DNA of 64,000 bases, taken from assembly GCF_002217285.1 (NCBI RefSeq), contig NZ_MUGW01000024.1, positions 1 to 64,000 on the forward strand. Direction: 5' to 3'. This DNA comes from Flavobacterium hercynium. Lineage in GTDB: Bacteria; Bacteroidota; Bacteroidia; Flavobacteriales; Flavobacteriaceae. The notes below the pieces were generated by a model. That model made no database searches. It was given only the letters and a program-made list of their open reading frames with translations, and was not told where the DNA came from. Positions within the stretch are counted from its first letter, which is position 1. Every line of letters begins with the position of its first letter. This document shows, one piece after another, positions 1 through 8,814 of the stretch. Made by a program: the position numbers and the translations under genes.

Positions 1-64
1 GGTTTTTGTATTGATCCTTAGAAACCTTATCTTAAAATATAAATTTTCCTGAAAAATTAGACAT

Positions 65-94
65 AAAAAAAACTCCTTAATTTCTTAAGGAGTT
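65..94 (-). terminator. Rho-independent terminator of tRNA-Val
   Basis: On the minus strand a 10-bp perfect stem (AACTCCTTAA / TTAAGGAGTT, loop GAAA) is followed by a run of T. It lies 3 bases after the tRNA 3' end, so the tRNA is a single-gene transcript. Confidence 0.85.
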
Positions 95-97
95 TTG

Positions 98-172
98 TGG
101 GCGATGAGGGGTTCGAACCCCCGACCCCCTCGGTGTAAACGAGGTGCTCTGAACCAGCTGAGCTAATCGCCC
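98..172 (-). tRNA. tRNA-Val (anticodon UAC)
   Basis: Read on the minus strand the sequence folds as a cloverleaf. The acceptor stem is GGGCGAT/ATCGCCC, the D stem GCTC/GAGC, the anticodon stem CCTCG/CGAGG with loop TTTACAC (anticodon TAC), and the T arm has loop TTCGAAC. The discriminator base is A and CCA is not encoded, so it must be added after transcription. A promoter lies upstream (211-240) and a terminator directly follows, making a complete one-gene unit. Confidence 0.97.
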
Positions 173-210
173 TATTTTATTAGGCTGCTATCATTTCGTG
201 ATTGCGAGTG

Positions 211-240
211 CAAATATACAGCTACTATTTGAATTTCCAA
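211..240 (-). promoter_or_regulatory. Promoter of tRNA-Val
   Basis: The minus strand has TATATTTG (plus-strand 211-218), an exact match to the Bacteroidetes -7 consensus TAnnTTTG. TTG lies at 238-240, 19 bases upstream, at the -33 position. The predicted start is near 205-208, giving a leader of about 35 nt before the tRNA. Confidence 0.6.
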
Positions 241-384
241 GCATAAAATTGAAAAAATATTAATCTTTTTTTAATTTTTTCTTTACTTATCTATTTTTCA
301 ATCCCTTATGAAGTCAATAAATTTTACTCTTTTTAGCACATTTTATAAAATAATGAAATCTATAGTTTGAAAACATAATATTCT

Positions 385-414
385 TTTGATTTTACTTGCA
401 TAATCTTACATTTG
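385..414 (+). promoter_or_regulatory. Promoter of the ABC exporter
   Basis: TTTG (385-388), an 18-base spacer and TACATTTG (407-414) fit the Bacteroidetes -33/-7 consensus, about 24 bases before the ATG at 438. The -7 box lies inside TCTTAC-ATTT-GTAAAC (404-419), which resembles the palindromes found around the XRE gene at 16.9 kb. Confidence 0.6.
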
Positions 415-437
415 TAAACCTTAAATAGTATAATCCA

Positions 438-2228
438 ATGGCAAGATTTCAAGAAAATGATTTACCTAAAGCTAAATTAGACTCAAACTCACTTCAAAAA
501 GCACTTAAAATTTTTAAATACGGTAAGAACCACAAATGGAAATTTATTCTTGGTTTGGTTTTTCTACTCCTAACCAGTGCCACAGCCCTCGCCTTCCCTA
601 AGCTTATGGGAATGCTTGTAGACTGCGTAACTAACAAAGATCTTGATAGAGCCAACGAAATAGCCGTTGCACTTATGGGAATTCTGGTATTACAAGCCGT
701 TTTTTCTTTTTTCAGAATTTCATTGTTTGTCAACTTTACAGAAAACTCATTATCCAACATTCGTTTTGCCCTTTATGAAAATCTGGTAAAACTTCCTATG
801 TCGTTCTTTTCTCAAAAACGCGTTGGAGAACTGAACAGTCGTATTAGTGCAGACATTTCTCAGTTGCAAGATACTTTTACCACAACAATAGCTGAGTTTC
901 TGCGTCAGTTAATCCTAATTATTGGCGGTTTTGTTATTCTGGGAAATATTAGTCCTAAATTAACGCTAATGATGTTGGCAATTGTTCCTATTGTAGCAGT
1001 TGCAGCAGTAATCTTTGGAAGATTTATTCGTAAATACGGAAAGAAAACACAAGATAAAGTTGCGGAAAGTCAGGTAATCGTGGAAGAAACACTTCAGGGA
1101 ATCAGTAATGTAAAAGCTTTTGCGAATGAATGGTACGAAATTCAGCGTTATAAAAACAAAATCAAAGAAATCGTAAAAATCGCCATCAAAGGTGGTCAAT
1201 ATAGAGGTTATTTTGCATCTTTTATTATTTTGTGTCTTTTTGGCTGTGTAGTAGCAGTTGTCTGGTATGGAATAACTTTAACAATCAAAGGAGAAGTTGA
1301 AGGTGTTGGAGATTTAATTTCATTTGTACTTTATACAACCTTTATTGGTGCTTCTTTTGGAGGAATAGCCGAAATGTATGCTCAAATCCAAAAAGCAGTT
1401 GGTGCAACAGAACGCGTCTTTGAATTGTTAGAAGAAAGTCCGGAAGACATTAAAGGAAATGAAAACAGACCTGTTATAGAAAAAATCAAAGGAAATGTTT
1501 CGTTCAACAATGTTGCCTTCAGTTATCCGTCACGTAAAGAAGTTGAAGTCCTTAAAGATGTTAATTTCAAAGCTGAATTTGGTCAAAAAATCGCGATTGT
1601 CGGACCAAGCGGTGCCGGTAAATCAACAATTTCATCTTTATTACTTCGTTTCTACGATATCACTTCAGGAGAAATTATTATCGATGGAAAAAATATTTAC
1701 GAATATGATTTAGAAAGTCTTCGCGGTAACATGAGTATTGTGCCTCAGGATGTAATTTTATTTGGAGGAACCATCAGAGAAAATATCGCTTATGGAAAAC
1801 CTGACGCTACAGACGAAGAAATCATGTTGGCAGCAAAACAAGCCAATGCTTTGAATTTTGTCGAAGGTTTCCCTGAAAAATTCGAAACACTTGTTGGAGA
1901 ACGTGGTGTTAAATTATCCGGAGGACAACGCCAGCGTATTGCTATCGCAAGAGCATTACTTAAAAACCCAAGTATTTTAATTTTAGATGAAGCTACATCT
2001 TCATTAGACAGTGAAAGCGAAAAACTGGTTCAGGAAGCTTTAGAAGTACTTATGGAAGGAAGAACAAGCATTATCATTGCGCACCGTCTTTCGACTATTA
2101 GAAACGCTGATAAGATCCTCGTATTAGATAACGGAAGAATTACAGAAGAAGGAACGCATCAGGAATTAATTAATCTTGAAAACGGAATTTATAAGAACTT
2201 AAGTAACCTTCAGTTCAGCAATTCTTAA
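438..2228 (+). CDS. ABC exporter, fused membrane and ATPase domains
   Basis: This is an inner-membrane ABC half-transporter of the MsbA/LmrA exporter type that should act as a homodimer. Residues about 30-320 carry the six-helix transmembrane domain. The ATPase domain follows, with Walker A GPSGAGKST (about 389), signature LSGGQ (about 493), Walker B ILILDEA (about 513) and the H-loop histidine in IIAHRLS (about 547), so it looks fully active. Length (596 aa) is normal for the family. The substrate cannot be read from sequence; lipids, drugs or peptides are possible. A porin gene follows after 72 bases on the same strand, but no functional link is evident. Confidence 0.93.
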   Translation: MARFQENDLPKAKLDSNSLQKALKIFKYGKNHKWKFILGLVFLLLTSATALAFPKLMGMLVDCVTNKDLDRANEIAVALMGILVLQAVFSFFRISLFVNFTENSLSNIRFALYENLVKLPMSFFSQKRVGELNSRISADISQLQDTFTTTIAEFLRQLILIIGGFVILGNISPKLTLMMLAIVPIVAVAAVIFGRFIRKYGKKTQDKVAESQVIVEETLQGISNVKAFANEWYEIQRYKNKIKEIVKIAIKGGQYRGYFASFIILCLFGCVVAVVWYGITLTIKGEVEGVGDLISFVLYTTFIGASFGGIAEMYAQIQKAVGATERVFELLEESPEDIKGNENRPVIEKIKGNVSFNNVAFSYPSRKEVEVLKDVNFKAEFGQKIAIVGPSGAGKSTISSLLLRFYDITSGEIIIDGKNIYEYDLESLRGNMSIVPQDVILFGGTIRENIAYGKPDATDEEIMLAAKQANALNFVEGFPEKFETLVGERGVKLSGGQRQRIAIARALLKNPSILILDEATSSLDSESEKLVQEALEVLMEGRTSIIIAHRLSTIRNADKILVLDNGRITEEGTHQELINLENGIYKNLSNLQFSNS

Positions 2229-2300
2229 TATTTAACCCAATCACTACGCATAAATTATACACAAGCCCAAATCTAATTATCAAATCCTTAAATTAAACAA

Positions 2301-3617
2301 ATGCCACAAATCAAAAACCTACTGATTTTATTAATTATTATTTTTAACACCATTAATGCTAATGCACAAGAAAAACCTTTTAACGTTGTCAATATAAGTC
2401 CTGATGGATCAAAATACATTAGATTCGGAATGAATCTTCAGGTTTGGGGACGTTATTCTGAATTAAATCCAGGCAGTAAAGTGGGTACAACACAAGTTGA
2501 TGATACCTACGATGTTGTAATTAGACGTTTGCGTTTACAAGCATTGGGAATGATCTCTGATAATATCTTTTTTCATTTGCAATTTGGTCAGAACAACATC
2601 AACTTCACCCAAAATAGCGGTCCATCTAATGCACCATTATCGGTTATGGATGCTTTGGGAGAATACCATTTTAGTGATAAGCTACATATCGGAGGTGGAT
2701 TAACCGGTTGGGGTGCCGGAACAACACGCTATTCTGCAAACAGTTCTGCAACTCACTTAAGTTTAGATACCCCTATGTATCAGCAATTTATCAATACCTC
2801 TTCTACTTTTGGAAACAGAAACTTGAGCATTTACGCAAAAGGATATCTTGATAAATTAAGTTATCGTGTTGCTGTTACCAATCCCTACAGAAATACAAAT
2901 ACAGTAATAAGTCCTACTTCTACTATAAGTCCTGAAACGCCAAGAGCACAATTCTCAGGAATTCTGACGTATCATTTTCTTGAAAACGAGCAAAACTTAG
3001 AAGCTTACAATAGAGGTACATATTTAGGAACGAAAAAAGTTTTTAATATTGGACTTGGTTATATGACACAAGCCAATGCAACTTGGCGATCAGATGTAGA
3101 TGTGCCGGGTTCTGTTCTTCATGACGACATGAAAATTCTAGGTTTAGATGTTTTCTACGATAGTCCGATTGGTGGAAATGGTGCCGCAATTACAGCGTAC
3201 GCTTCATACAATAATGCGCAGTACGGAAAAGATTACACACAGTTTGTAGCAACTCCAAATCCTGCTATCACTGATTTTTCGACAGTAAATGGTTCAGGAA
3301 CAGGTTTTGCAGGCGTTGGAACAGGAAATATCTATTATGCTCAGCTTGGTTATTTCTTCCCGAAATCGGATAATGCAGAGAAAAAAGGACGTTTACAACC
3401 TTTTGTAGCAACACAAATAGCTGATTTAGAAGCTTTGAATACGCCAATGGCGATGTATGAAATTGGAGCCAATTATTACACTACAGGAACTTTTGGACCA
3501 AAATTCAGTTTAAATTACCAGAGCAGATCTGTTTATGGACAAACAGCGGTAAATTCAAAATTCAGACAGGAAGATCGTTTAGGAATGGTTGTTTTACAAT
3601 GCCAGGTCTCTTTCTAG
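2301..3617 (+). CDS. Outer-membrane porin-like beta-barrel protein
   Basis: The first about 22 residues are a signal peptide ending NANAQ. The rest has the alternating hydrophobic pattern, Gly/Tyr/Asn-rich strands and terminal Phe (CQVSF) of an outer-membrane beta-barrel. The N-terminal part (YIRFGMNLQVWGRYSE, then VIRRLRLQALG) resembles the OprO/OprP-type porins common in Bacteroidetes, but that family assignment is from memory of sequence style. The substrate is unknown. It follows the ABC exporter on the same strand and ends at a strong bidirectional terminator. Confidence 0.75.
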   Translation: MPQIKNLLILLIIIFNTINANAQEKPFNVVNISPDGSKYIRFGMNLQVWGRYSELNPGSKVGTTQVDDTYDVVIRRLRLQALGMISDNIFFHLQFGQNNINFTQNSGPSNAPLSVMDALGEYHFSDKLHIGGGLTGWGAGTTRYSANSSATHLSLDTPMYQQFINTSSTFGNRNLSIYAKGYLDKLSYRVAVTNPYRNTNTVISPTSTISPETPRAQFSGILTYHFLENEQNLEAYNRGTYLGTKKVFNIGLGYMTQANATWRSDVDVPGSVLHDDMKILGLDVFYDSPIGGNGAAITAYASYNNAQYGKDYTQFVATPNPAITDFSTVNGSGTGFAGVGTGNIYYAQLGYFFPKSDNAEKKGRLQPFVATQIADLEALNTPMAMYEIGANYYTTGTFGPKFSLNYQSRSVYGQTAVNSKFRQEDRLGMVVLQCQVSF

Positions 3618-3639
3618 AAAAATAAAAACACTTTAAAGC

Positions 3640-3676
3640 AAAAAACTCCAATTAAATTTTAATTGGAGTTTTTTTT
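3640..3676. terminator. Bidirectional terminator between porin and proline dehydrogenase
   Basis: The stem AACTCCAATT / AATTGGAGTT (3644-3653 with 3661-3670) has A residues on the left and T residues on the right. It can terminate both converging genes. Confidence 0.85.
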
Positions 3677-3696
3677 ATAATAAAATAAAAGTAGAA

Positions 3697-4866
3697 TTAT
3701 TTTCCTTTTCTTCTCTTACGTTCTGCTTTAATCATCGATAATTCACGACTTGTCTGACCTGCTACAGAAGTATTTTCTTCAGCACGACGAATCAAGTACG
3801 GCATAACATCTTTTACAGGTCCAAATGGAAGATATTTTGCAACATTATATCCATTTTCTGCTAAGTTGTAACTAATATTGTCACTCATTCCGTACAATTG
3901 TCCGAACCAGATTTTGTTGTCATTTTTAGCAACACCTTTAGCATTCATTGCTTCCATTAATTTATAAGAACTCAATTCATTGTGAGTTCCTGCAAAAATG
4001 GACATCATATCTAAATGTGCTAACATATAGTCAACAGCTGCATCGTAGTTGATGTCAGTTGCTTCTTTAGAAACGCAGATTGGAGAAACATAATTCTTTT
4101 CTTTTGCTCTGTCGTTTTCTTTTTCCATGTAAGCACCACGAACTAATTTCATTCCAATGAAAAAACCTTCTTTTTTGGCAACTTCATGTAAATTTTTCAA
4201 ATAATCTAAACGATCCCAACGGTACATTTGCAACGTATTAAAAACAATTGCTTTTTCTTTGTTGTACTTGCGCATCATTTCGGTTACCAAGTCGTCAGCA
4301 GCATCCTGCATCCAGCTTTCTTCACCATCAATAAGTAAAGCAACATCTTTTTTGTGTGCTTCACTGCATACGCGGTCAAAACGGGCTACTACTCTATCCC
4401 ACTCTGCTTGCTCTTCAGGAGTTAAAGTTTTTTTCTCTCCTAATTTTTCATACAATTCAAAACGACCAAAACCTGTTGGTTTAAAAACAGCAAACGGAAT
4501 TGCTAAACGTTCTTTTGCAAATTCAACTGTTTTTAATGTCATTTGTAGAGCAGCATCAAACTGTTCTTCTTCTTCTTTTCCTTCTACTGAATAATCAAGT
4601 ACAGATGAAACTCCTTTAGTAAACATTTTGTCTACTACAGTAATACAATCGTTTTCATTTATACCACCACAAAAATGGTCAAAAACAGTTGCACGAATTA
4701 ATCCTTCCACCGGTAAGTTTGCTTTGATAGCAAAATTGGTAACAGCAGTTCCGATCCTTACCAAAGGCTGGCTGTCGATCATTTTAAAAAGAAAATAAGC
4801 TCTATCAAGTTCCGTATCGCTTTTAAGTGAAAATGCAACTTGAGTGTTGTCGAATATTTTTTCCAT
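3697..4866 (-). CDS. Proline dehydrogenase (FAD-dependent)
   Basis: This single-domain enzyme oxidises proline to delta-1-pyrroline-5-carboxylate and passes electrons to the quinone pool. Diagnostic motifs are KLVRGAYMEKE (flavin site), DGEESWMQ, MYRWDRLDYL and the C-terminal substrate-binding RRAEENTSVAGQ. Length (389 aa) matches monofunctional PRODH rather than the large PutA fusion, so the P5C dehydrogenase must be encoded elsewhere. The C-terminus is strongly basic (KAERKRRKGK). It is divergent from aroB with 91 bases between them, and a -7-type box lies just upstream. Confidence 0.93.
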   Translation of the reverse strand: MEKIFDNTQVAFSLKSDTELDRAYFLFKMIDSQPLVRIGTAVTNFAIKANLPVEGLIRATVFDHFCGGINENDCITVVDKMFTKGVSSVLDYSVEGKEEEEQFDAALQMTLKTVEFAKERLAIPFAVFKPTGFGRFELYEKLGEKKTLTPEEQAEWDRVVARFDRVCSEAHKKDVALLIDGEESWMQDAADDLVTEMMRKYNKEKAIVFNTLQMYRWDRLDYLKNLHEVAKKEGFFIGMKLVRGAYMEKENDRAKEKNYVSPICVSKEATDINYDAAVDYMLAHLDMMSIFAGTHNELSSYKLMEAMNAKGVAKNDNKIWFGQLYGMSDNISYNLAENGYNVAKYLPFGPVKDVMPYLIRRAEENTSVAGQTSRELSMIKAERKRRKGK

Positions 4867-4884
4867 TTAGAGTAATTTTTTGTG

Positions 4885-4892
4885 CAAATATA
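4885..4892 (-). promoter_or_regulatory. Promoter -7 box of proline dehydrogenase
   Basis: The minus strand reads TATATTTG, an exact TAnnTTTG match 19 bases before the ATG. I see no well-spaced -33 element, so this is less certain than other promoters here. Confidence 0.45.
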
Positions 4893-4957
4893 GAGAGAGT
4901 TTCAATATTATCTAGTTAAAAATGCCTTATTTTGCGGATTCAATTAACTAATGAATT

Positions 4958-6025
4958 ATGCAATCTATTCAAGCCAATAATTATTTCGTACATTTTAACC
5001 AAAATGCCTACGAAGCTTTAAATAAACATTTAAAAGAAAATAAATATTCAAACTTGTTTATTATAGTTGATAATCAAACTAATGAGTATTGTTTACCTAA
5101 GTTTTTACCACTCTTAGAAACAGATTTGACGATAGAAATTATCGAATTTGAAGCAGGTGAAATCAATAAAAATATAGAAACCTGTATCGAGATCTGGAAT
5201 GTTTTAACAGAACTTGGAGCTGACAGAAAATCCCTTATTATTAATGTAGGCGGTGGTGTTGTAACGGATTTAGGTGGCTTTGTTGCTTCTACTTTTAAGC
5301 GCGGAATTGACTTCATTAATATCCCTACTACCTTATTATCTATGGTAGATGCTTCTGTTGGAGGAAAAACGGGTGTAGATTTAGGAAATCTTAAAAATCA
5401 GATCGGAGTAATCAACGTACCGCAAATGGTTTTAATAGATACCAATTATCTGGAGACTTTACCACAAAGCGAAATGCGTTCCGGTTTAGCAGAGATGTTA
5501 AAACACGGTTTAATCTACGATGCAGCATATTGGAAACAGTTTTTGGATTTAAAATCAATCGATTATGCTGATTTTGATACCTTAATATATCGTTCTGTTG
5601 AAATTAAGAATGATATTGTAATTCAGGATCCTACTGAGAAAAACATACGTAAAGCATTAAACTTCGGACATACTTTAGGACATGCTATAGAAAGTTACTT
5701 TTTAGAAAGTGAAACAAAAAAGACATTGTTACATGGTGAGGCTATAGCAATTGGAATGATCTTAGAAAGTTACATTTCTTTACATAAAAATTTAATTACA
5801 GCAGAAGAGTACGCTGAAATTAAAACAGCCATTAAGAGTATTTATGATGATGTAATTGTAGAAGAAAATGATATCGATCCGATCTTAGAATTACTTATTC
5901 ATGACAAAAAAAATGAGTATGGTTTAATTCAATTTGCATTAATTGAAGGAATCGGGAAAATAAAAATTAATCAATCCGTTGAAAATAAATTGATTCTAGA
6001 CGCGTTTCAAGATTATAAATCCTAA
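4958..6025 (+). CDS. aroB: 3-dehydroquinate synthase
   Basis: AroB converts DAHP to 3-dehydroquinate, step two of the shikimate pathway leading to aromatic amino acids and the chorismate used by menaquinone synthesis. The NAD-binding loop GGGVVTDLGGF (about 97), IPTTLLSMVDASVGGKTG, the catalytic segment AEMLKHG and the metal-ligand regions NFGHTLGHAIES (about 235) and LLHGEAIAIG (about 257) are all present. Length (355 aa) is typical. It is transcribed alone; the next gene is a small ORF with its own -7 box. Confidence 0.97.
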   Translation: MQSIQANNYFVHFNQNAYEALNKHLKENKYSNLFIIVDNQTNEYCLPKFLPLLETDLTIEIIEFEAGEINKNIETCIEIWNVLTELGADRKSLIINVGGGVVTDLGGFVASTFKRGIDFINIPTTLLSMVDASVGGKTGVDLGNLKNQIGVINVPQMVLIDTNYLETLPQSEMRSGLAEMLKHGLIYDAAYWKQFLDLKSIDYADFDTLIYRSVEIKNDIVIQDPTEKNIRKALNFGHTLGHAIESYFLESETKKTLLHGEAIAIGMILESYISLHKNLITAEEYAEIKTAIKSIYDDVIVEENDIDPILELLIHDKKNEYGLIQFALIEGIGKIKINQSVENKLILDAFQDYKS

Positions 6026-6070
6026 ACATTTTTTTAATCAAAAGCATTGCTTTTGGTATAATTTATTTTT

Positions 6071-6078
6071 TACATTTG
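6071..6078 (+). promoter_or_regulatory. -7 box upstream of the 59-codon ORF and speA
   Basis: TACATTTG matches TAnnTTTG exactly and ends only 5 bases before the ATG at 6084. A TTTG lies at 6052-6055, closer than the usual 19-21 base spacing. The predicted start would almost coincide with the ATG, so the mRNA would be leaderless for the small ORF. Confidence 0.45.
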
Positions 6079-6083
6079 CCACG

Positions 6084-6263
6084 ATGAAAACAAACAATAA
6101 ACAAAGACAATTTAGCTCTTACAGAAACCGGCTCAATAGTTCCCTACTGAGGATATTGGATCGTTTTTATAATAGTAAAAGTCCGTTTCGTTTTGATGTT
6201 TTCCAGTGCTCAAAAGCTGAACACGAAAAACTGCAGATTATATTTGCAAATATTAGGGTTTGA
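6084..6263 (+). CDS. Small basic protein of 59 aa, or leader ORF of speA
   Basis: An uninterrupted ATG-to-TGA frame encodes a basic 59-residue product starting MKTNNKQRQFSSYRNRLN and ending IIFANIRV. It has no signal peptide, no membrane segment and no motif I recognise. It begins 5 bases after a -7 box and ends 63 bases before arginine decarboxylase, so it would be the first cistron of the speA transcript. It may be a real small protein or a translated leader; conservation would decide. Confidence 0.45.
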   Translation: MKTNNKQRQFSSYRNRLNSSLLRILDRFYNSKSPFRFDVFQCSKAEHEKLQIIFANIRV

Positions 6264-6326
6264 ATTTTAGATTTAGCTTCGTGTTACTAAATTAAAAAAA
6301 AGACAATCTTTAATATTGAAAAATAA

Positions 6327-7730
6327 ATGAATACTAAATATTCTGATCTAATCAATCAAACATACTATTTCCCACAAACGGAATTTAAACTAAACAAAGA
6401 CAACTTACAATTTCACAATATCGATTTGATGAAATTAGTAGAGCAATATGGTACGCCATTAAAGTTTACTTACTTACCGCAGATTTCTGAAAACATCAAT
6501 AAGGCAAAAGCCTGGTTCAGAAAATCAATGGAGAAAAACAAATACGAAGCAAAATATTACTACTGTTATTGCACGAAAAGCTCTCATTTTGAATATATTA
6601 TGAATGAAGCTTTCAAGAACAATATTCACATCGAAACATCATCTGCTTTTGACGTTAATATTGTAGAGAATTTGCTTGAAAATGGTAAAATCAACAAAAG
6701 TACTTATGTAATCTGTAACGGCTTTAAAAGAGACGAATACATTACAAATATTGCACGATTAATCAACAGCGGACATAAAAACACTATTCCGATTATTGAT
6801 AATTACGAAGAATTAGATTTACTACAAGCTGAAATCAAAGGAAAATTTAAAATTGGAATTCGTATTGCAGCTGAAGAAGAGCCTAAATTTGAGTTTTATA
6901 CTTCAAGATTAGGTATTGGATATAAAAACATAGTTTCGTTCTATAAAAAACAGATTCAGGAAAACGATAAATTAGAGCTTAAAATGCTTCACTTTTTTAT
7001 CAATACCGGAATCAATGATACTTCTTATTATTGGAACGAATTGGTAAAATGTATTAAAGTATACATTGCACTTAAAAAGGAATGCCCTACTCTGGACGGA
7101 TTAAATATCGGAGGTGGATTTCCAATAAAAAATTCATTGGCATTCGAATATGATTACCAATATATGATTGATGAAATTATCAATCAAATCAAAATTGCCT
7201 GTGATGAAGCTGAAGTTGATGTTCCTAACATTTTTACAGAGTTTGGATCATTTACAGTAGGTGAAAGCGGTGGAGCAATCTATCAGATTTTGTATCAAAA
7301 ACAACAAAATGATAGAGAGAAATGGAATATGATTGATTCTTCTTTCATTACTACACTGCCAGATACATGGGCGATAAACAAACGTTTTATCATGCTTGCG
7401 GTAAATCGTTGGAATGATACTTACGAGCGGGTTTTATTAGGTGGTTTGACTTGTGATAGTGACGATTATTACAACTCAGAACAAAATATGAACGCCATTT
7501 ACCTTCCAAAATACAACAAAGAAAAACCTTTGTATATTGGGTTCTTTAATACTGGTGCGTATCAGGAAACTATTGGAGGTTATGGAGGATTACACCACTG
7601 TTTAATTCCGCAGCCTAAACATATTTTAATAGATCGTGATGAAAACGGAATTTTAGCTACTGAGGTTTTCTCAGATCAACAAACTTCTGACGATGTATTG
7701 AAGATTTTAGGTTACAAGAAAAAAGTATAA
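6327..7730 (+). CDS. speA: Arginine decarboxylase (PLP fold III)
   Basis: It is a PLP-dependent decarboxylase of the alanine-racemase-fold group that makes agmatine from arginine. The N-terminal barrel carries the likely PLP lysine in YCTKSS (about residue 84). It also has GLNIGGGFP (glycine-rich phosphate-binding loop) and, in the C-terminal part, GGLTCDSDDYY with the substrate-binding Cys-Asp pair, followed by FFNTGAYQ. Length (467 aa) is shorter than the about 630-aa E. coli SpeA and typical of the short Bacteroidetes form. The next gene is a deoxyhypusine-synthase-like enzyme, placing it in polyamine synthesis. No agmatinase or agmatine deiminase gene is adjacent. Confidence 0.88.
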   Translation: MNTKYSDLINQTYYFPQTEFKLNKDNLQFHNIDLMKLVEQYGTPLKFTYLPQISENINKAKAWFRKSMEKNKYEAKYYYCYCTKSSHFEYIMNEAFKNNIHIETSSAFDVNIVENLLENGKINKSTYVICNGFKRDEYITNIARLINSGHKNTIPIIDNYEELDLLQAEIKGKFKIGIRIAAEEEPKFEFYTSRLGIGYKNIVSFYKKQIQENDKLELKMLHFFINTGINDTSYYWNELVKCIKVYIALKKECPTLDGLNIGGGFPIKNSLAFEYDYQYMIDEIINQIKIACDEAEVDVPNIFTEFGSFTVGESGGAIYQILYQKQQNDREKWNMIDSSFITTLPDTWAINKRFIMLAVNRWNDTYERVLLGGLTCDSDDYYNSEQNMNAIYLPKYNKEKPLYIGFFNTGAYQETIGGYGGLHHCLIPQPKHILIDRDENGILATEVFSDQQTSDDVLKILGYKKKV

Positions 7731-7836
7731 AAAAAAACCTGCAAAATAATATTAATATCTATAAAATTATTAATTTGCAGTACCATCAAAAAGGTTAAAA
7801 ACTTTTAATTCAAAAAAAAAACAAAAAACAAGAAAA

Positions 7837-8805
7837 ATGAAAGGACCAATCAGTCAGTTTATTGAAAAACATTATTTACACTTTAACTCTGCTTCGTTGG
7901 TTGATGCTGCAAAAGCATATGAGCAACAATTAGCAAATGGAGCTAAAATGATGGTAAGTATGGCTGGCGCTATGAGTACAGCAGAAATTGGTAAAATTTT
8001 TGCCGAAATAATTAGACAAGATAAAGTGCAAATTATTTCATGTACAGGAGCCAATCTAGAAGAAGACATCATGAATTTAGTAGCTCACTCCCACTACGAG
8101 AGAGTTCCAAACTACCGTGATTTAACACCAGAAGACGAATGGGCTTTGCTTGAAAGAGGATTAAACCGTGTTACTGACACTTGTATCCCTGAGCATGAAG
8201 CATTCCGTCGTTTACAAAAACACATTTACAAAATCTGGAAAGATGCTGACGATAAAGGTGAGCGTTATTTTCCTCATGAATTCATGTACAAAATGCTTTT
8301 ATCAGGTGTTTTAGAAGAATATTATGAAATAGATTTAAAAGATAGCTGGATGTATGCAGCTGCTGAGAAAAACTTACCAATTATCGTTCCGGGATGGGAA
8401 GATAGTACGATGGGGAACATCTTTGCTTCATACGTAATCAAAGGAGATTTAAAAGCATCTACCATGAAATCAGGAATTGAGTATATGACATTCCTTGCTG
8501 ATTGGTACCCTAAAAATAGCACTAACGGAATTGGATTCTTCCAAATTGGTGGTGGTATTGCAGGAGATTTTCCTATTTGTGTTGTACCAATGTTGTATCA
8601 GGATATGGAAATGCACGATATTCCGTTCTGGAGTTATTTCTGCCAAATCTCAGATTCAACAACTAGTTACGGTTCTTATTCAGGAGCTGTTCCTAACGAG
8701 AAGATCACTTGGGGTAAATTAGATATCAAAACCCCTAAATTTATTATCGAGTCGGATGCTACAATTGTTGCACCGCTTATTTTTGCATATTTATTAGATT
8801 TATAG
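7837..8805 (+). CDS. Deoxyhypusine-synthase-like enzyme, probable homospermidine synthase
   Basis: The protein has the NAD-dependent deoxyhypusine synthase fold. Visible motifs are MVSMAGAMSTAEIG near the start, ISCTGANLEEDI (NAD-binding), PGWEDSTMG, GGGIAGDFP and the C-terminal ITWGKLDIK with the conserved catalytic lysine (about residue 294). Bacteria lack the eIF5A substrate, and bacterial members of this family are known to act on polyamines, forming homospermidine. Flavobacteria are known for homospermidine as a main polyamine, and speA lies directly upstream, so homospermidine synthase is the best inference. An Asp-rich protein gene follows after 9 bases. Confidence 0.85.
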   Translation: MKGPISQFIEKHYLHFNSASLVDAAKAYEQQLANGAKMMVSMAGAMSTAEIGKIFAEIIRQDKVQIISCTGANLEEDIMNLVAHSHYERVPNYRDLTPEDEWALLERGLNRVTDTCIPEHEAFRRLQKHIYKIWKDADDKGERYFPHEFMYKMLLSGVLEEYYEIDLKDSWMYAAAEKNLPIIVPGWEDSTMGNIFASYVIKGDLKASTMKSGIEYMTFLADWYPKNSTNGIGFFQIGGGIAGDFPICVVPMLYQDMEMHDIPFWSYFCQISDSTTSYGSYSGAVPNEKITWGKLDIKTPKFIIESDATIVAPLIFAYLLDL

Positions 8806-8814
8806 GATAATTTT

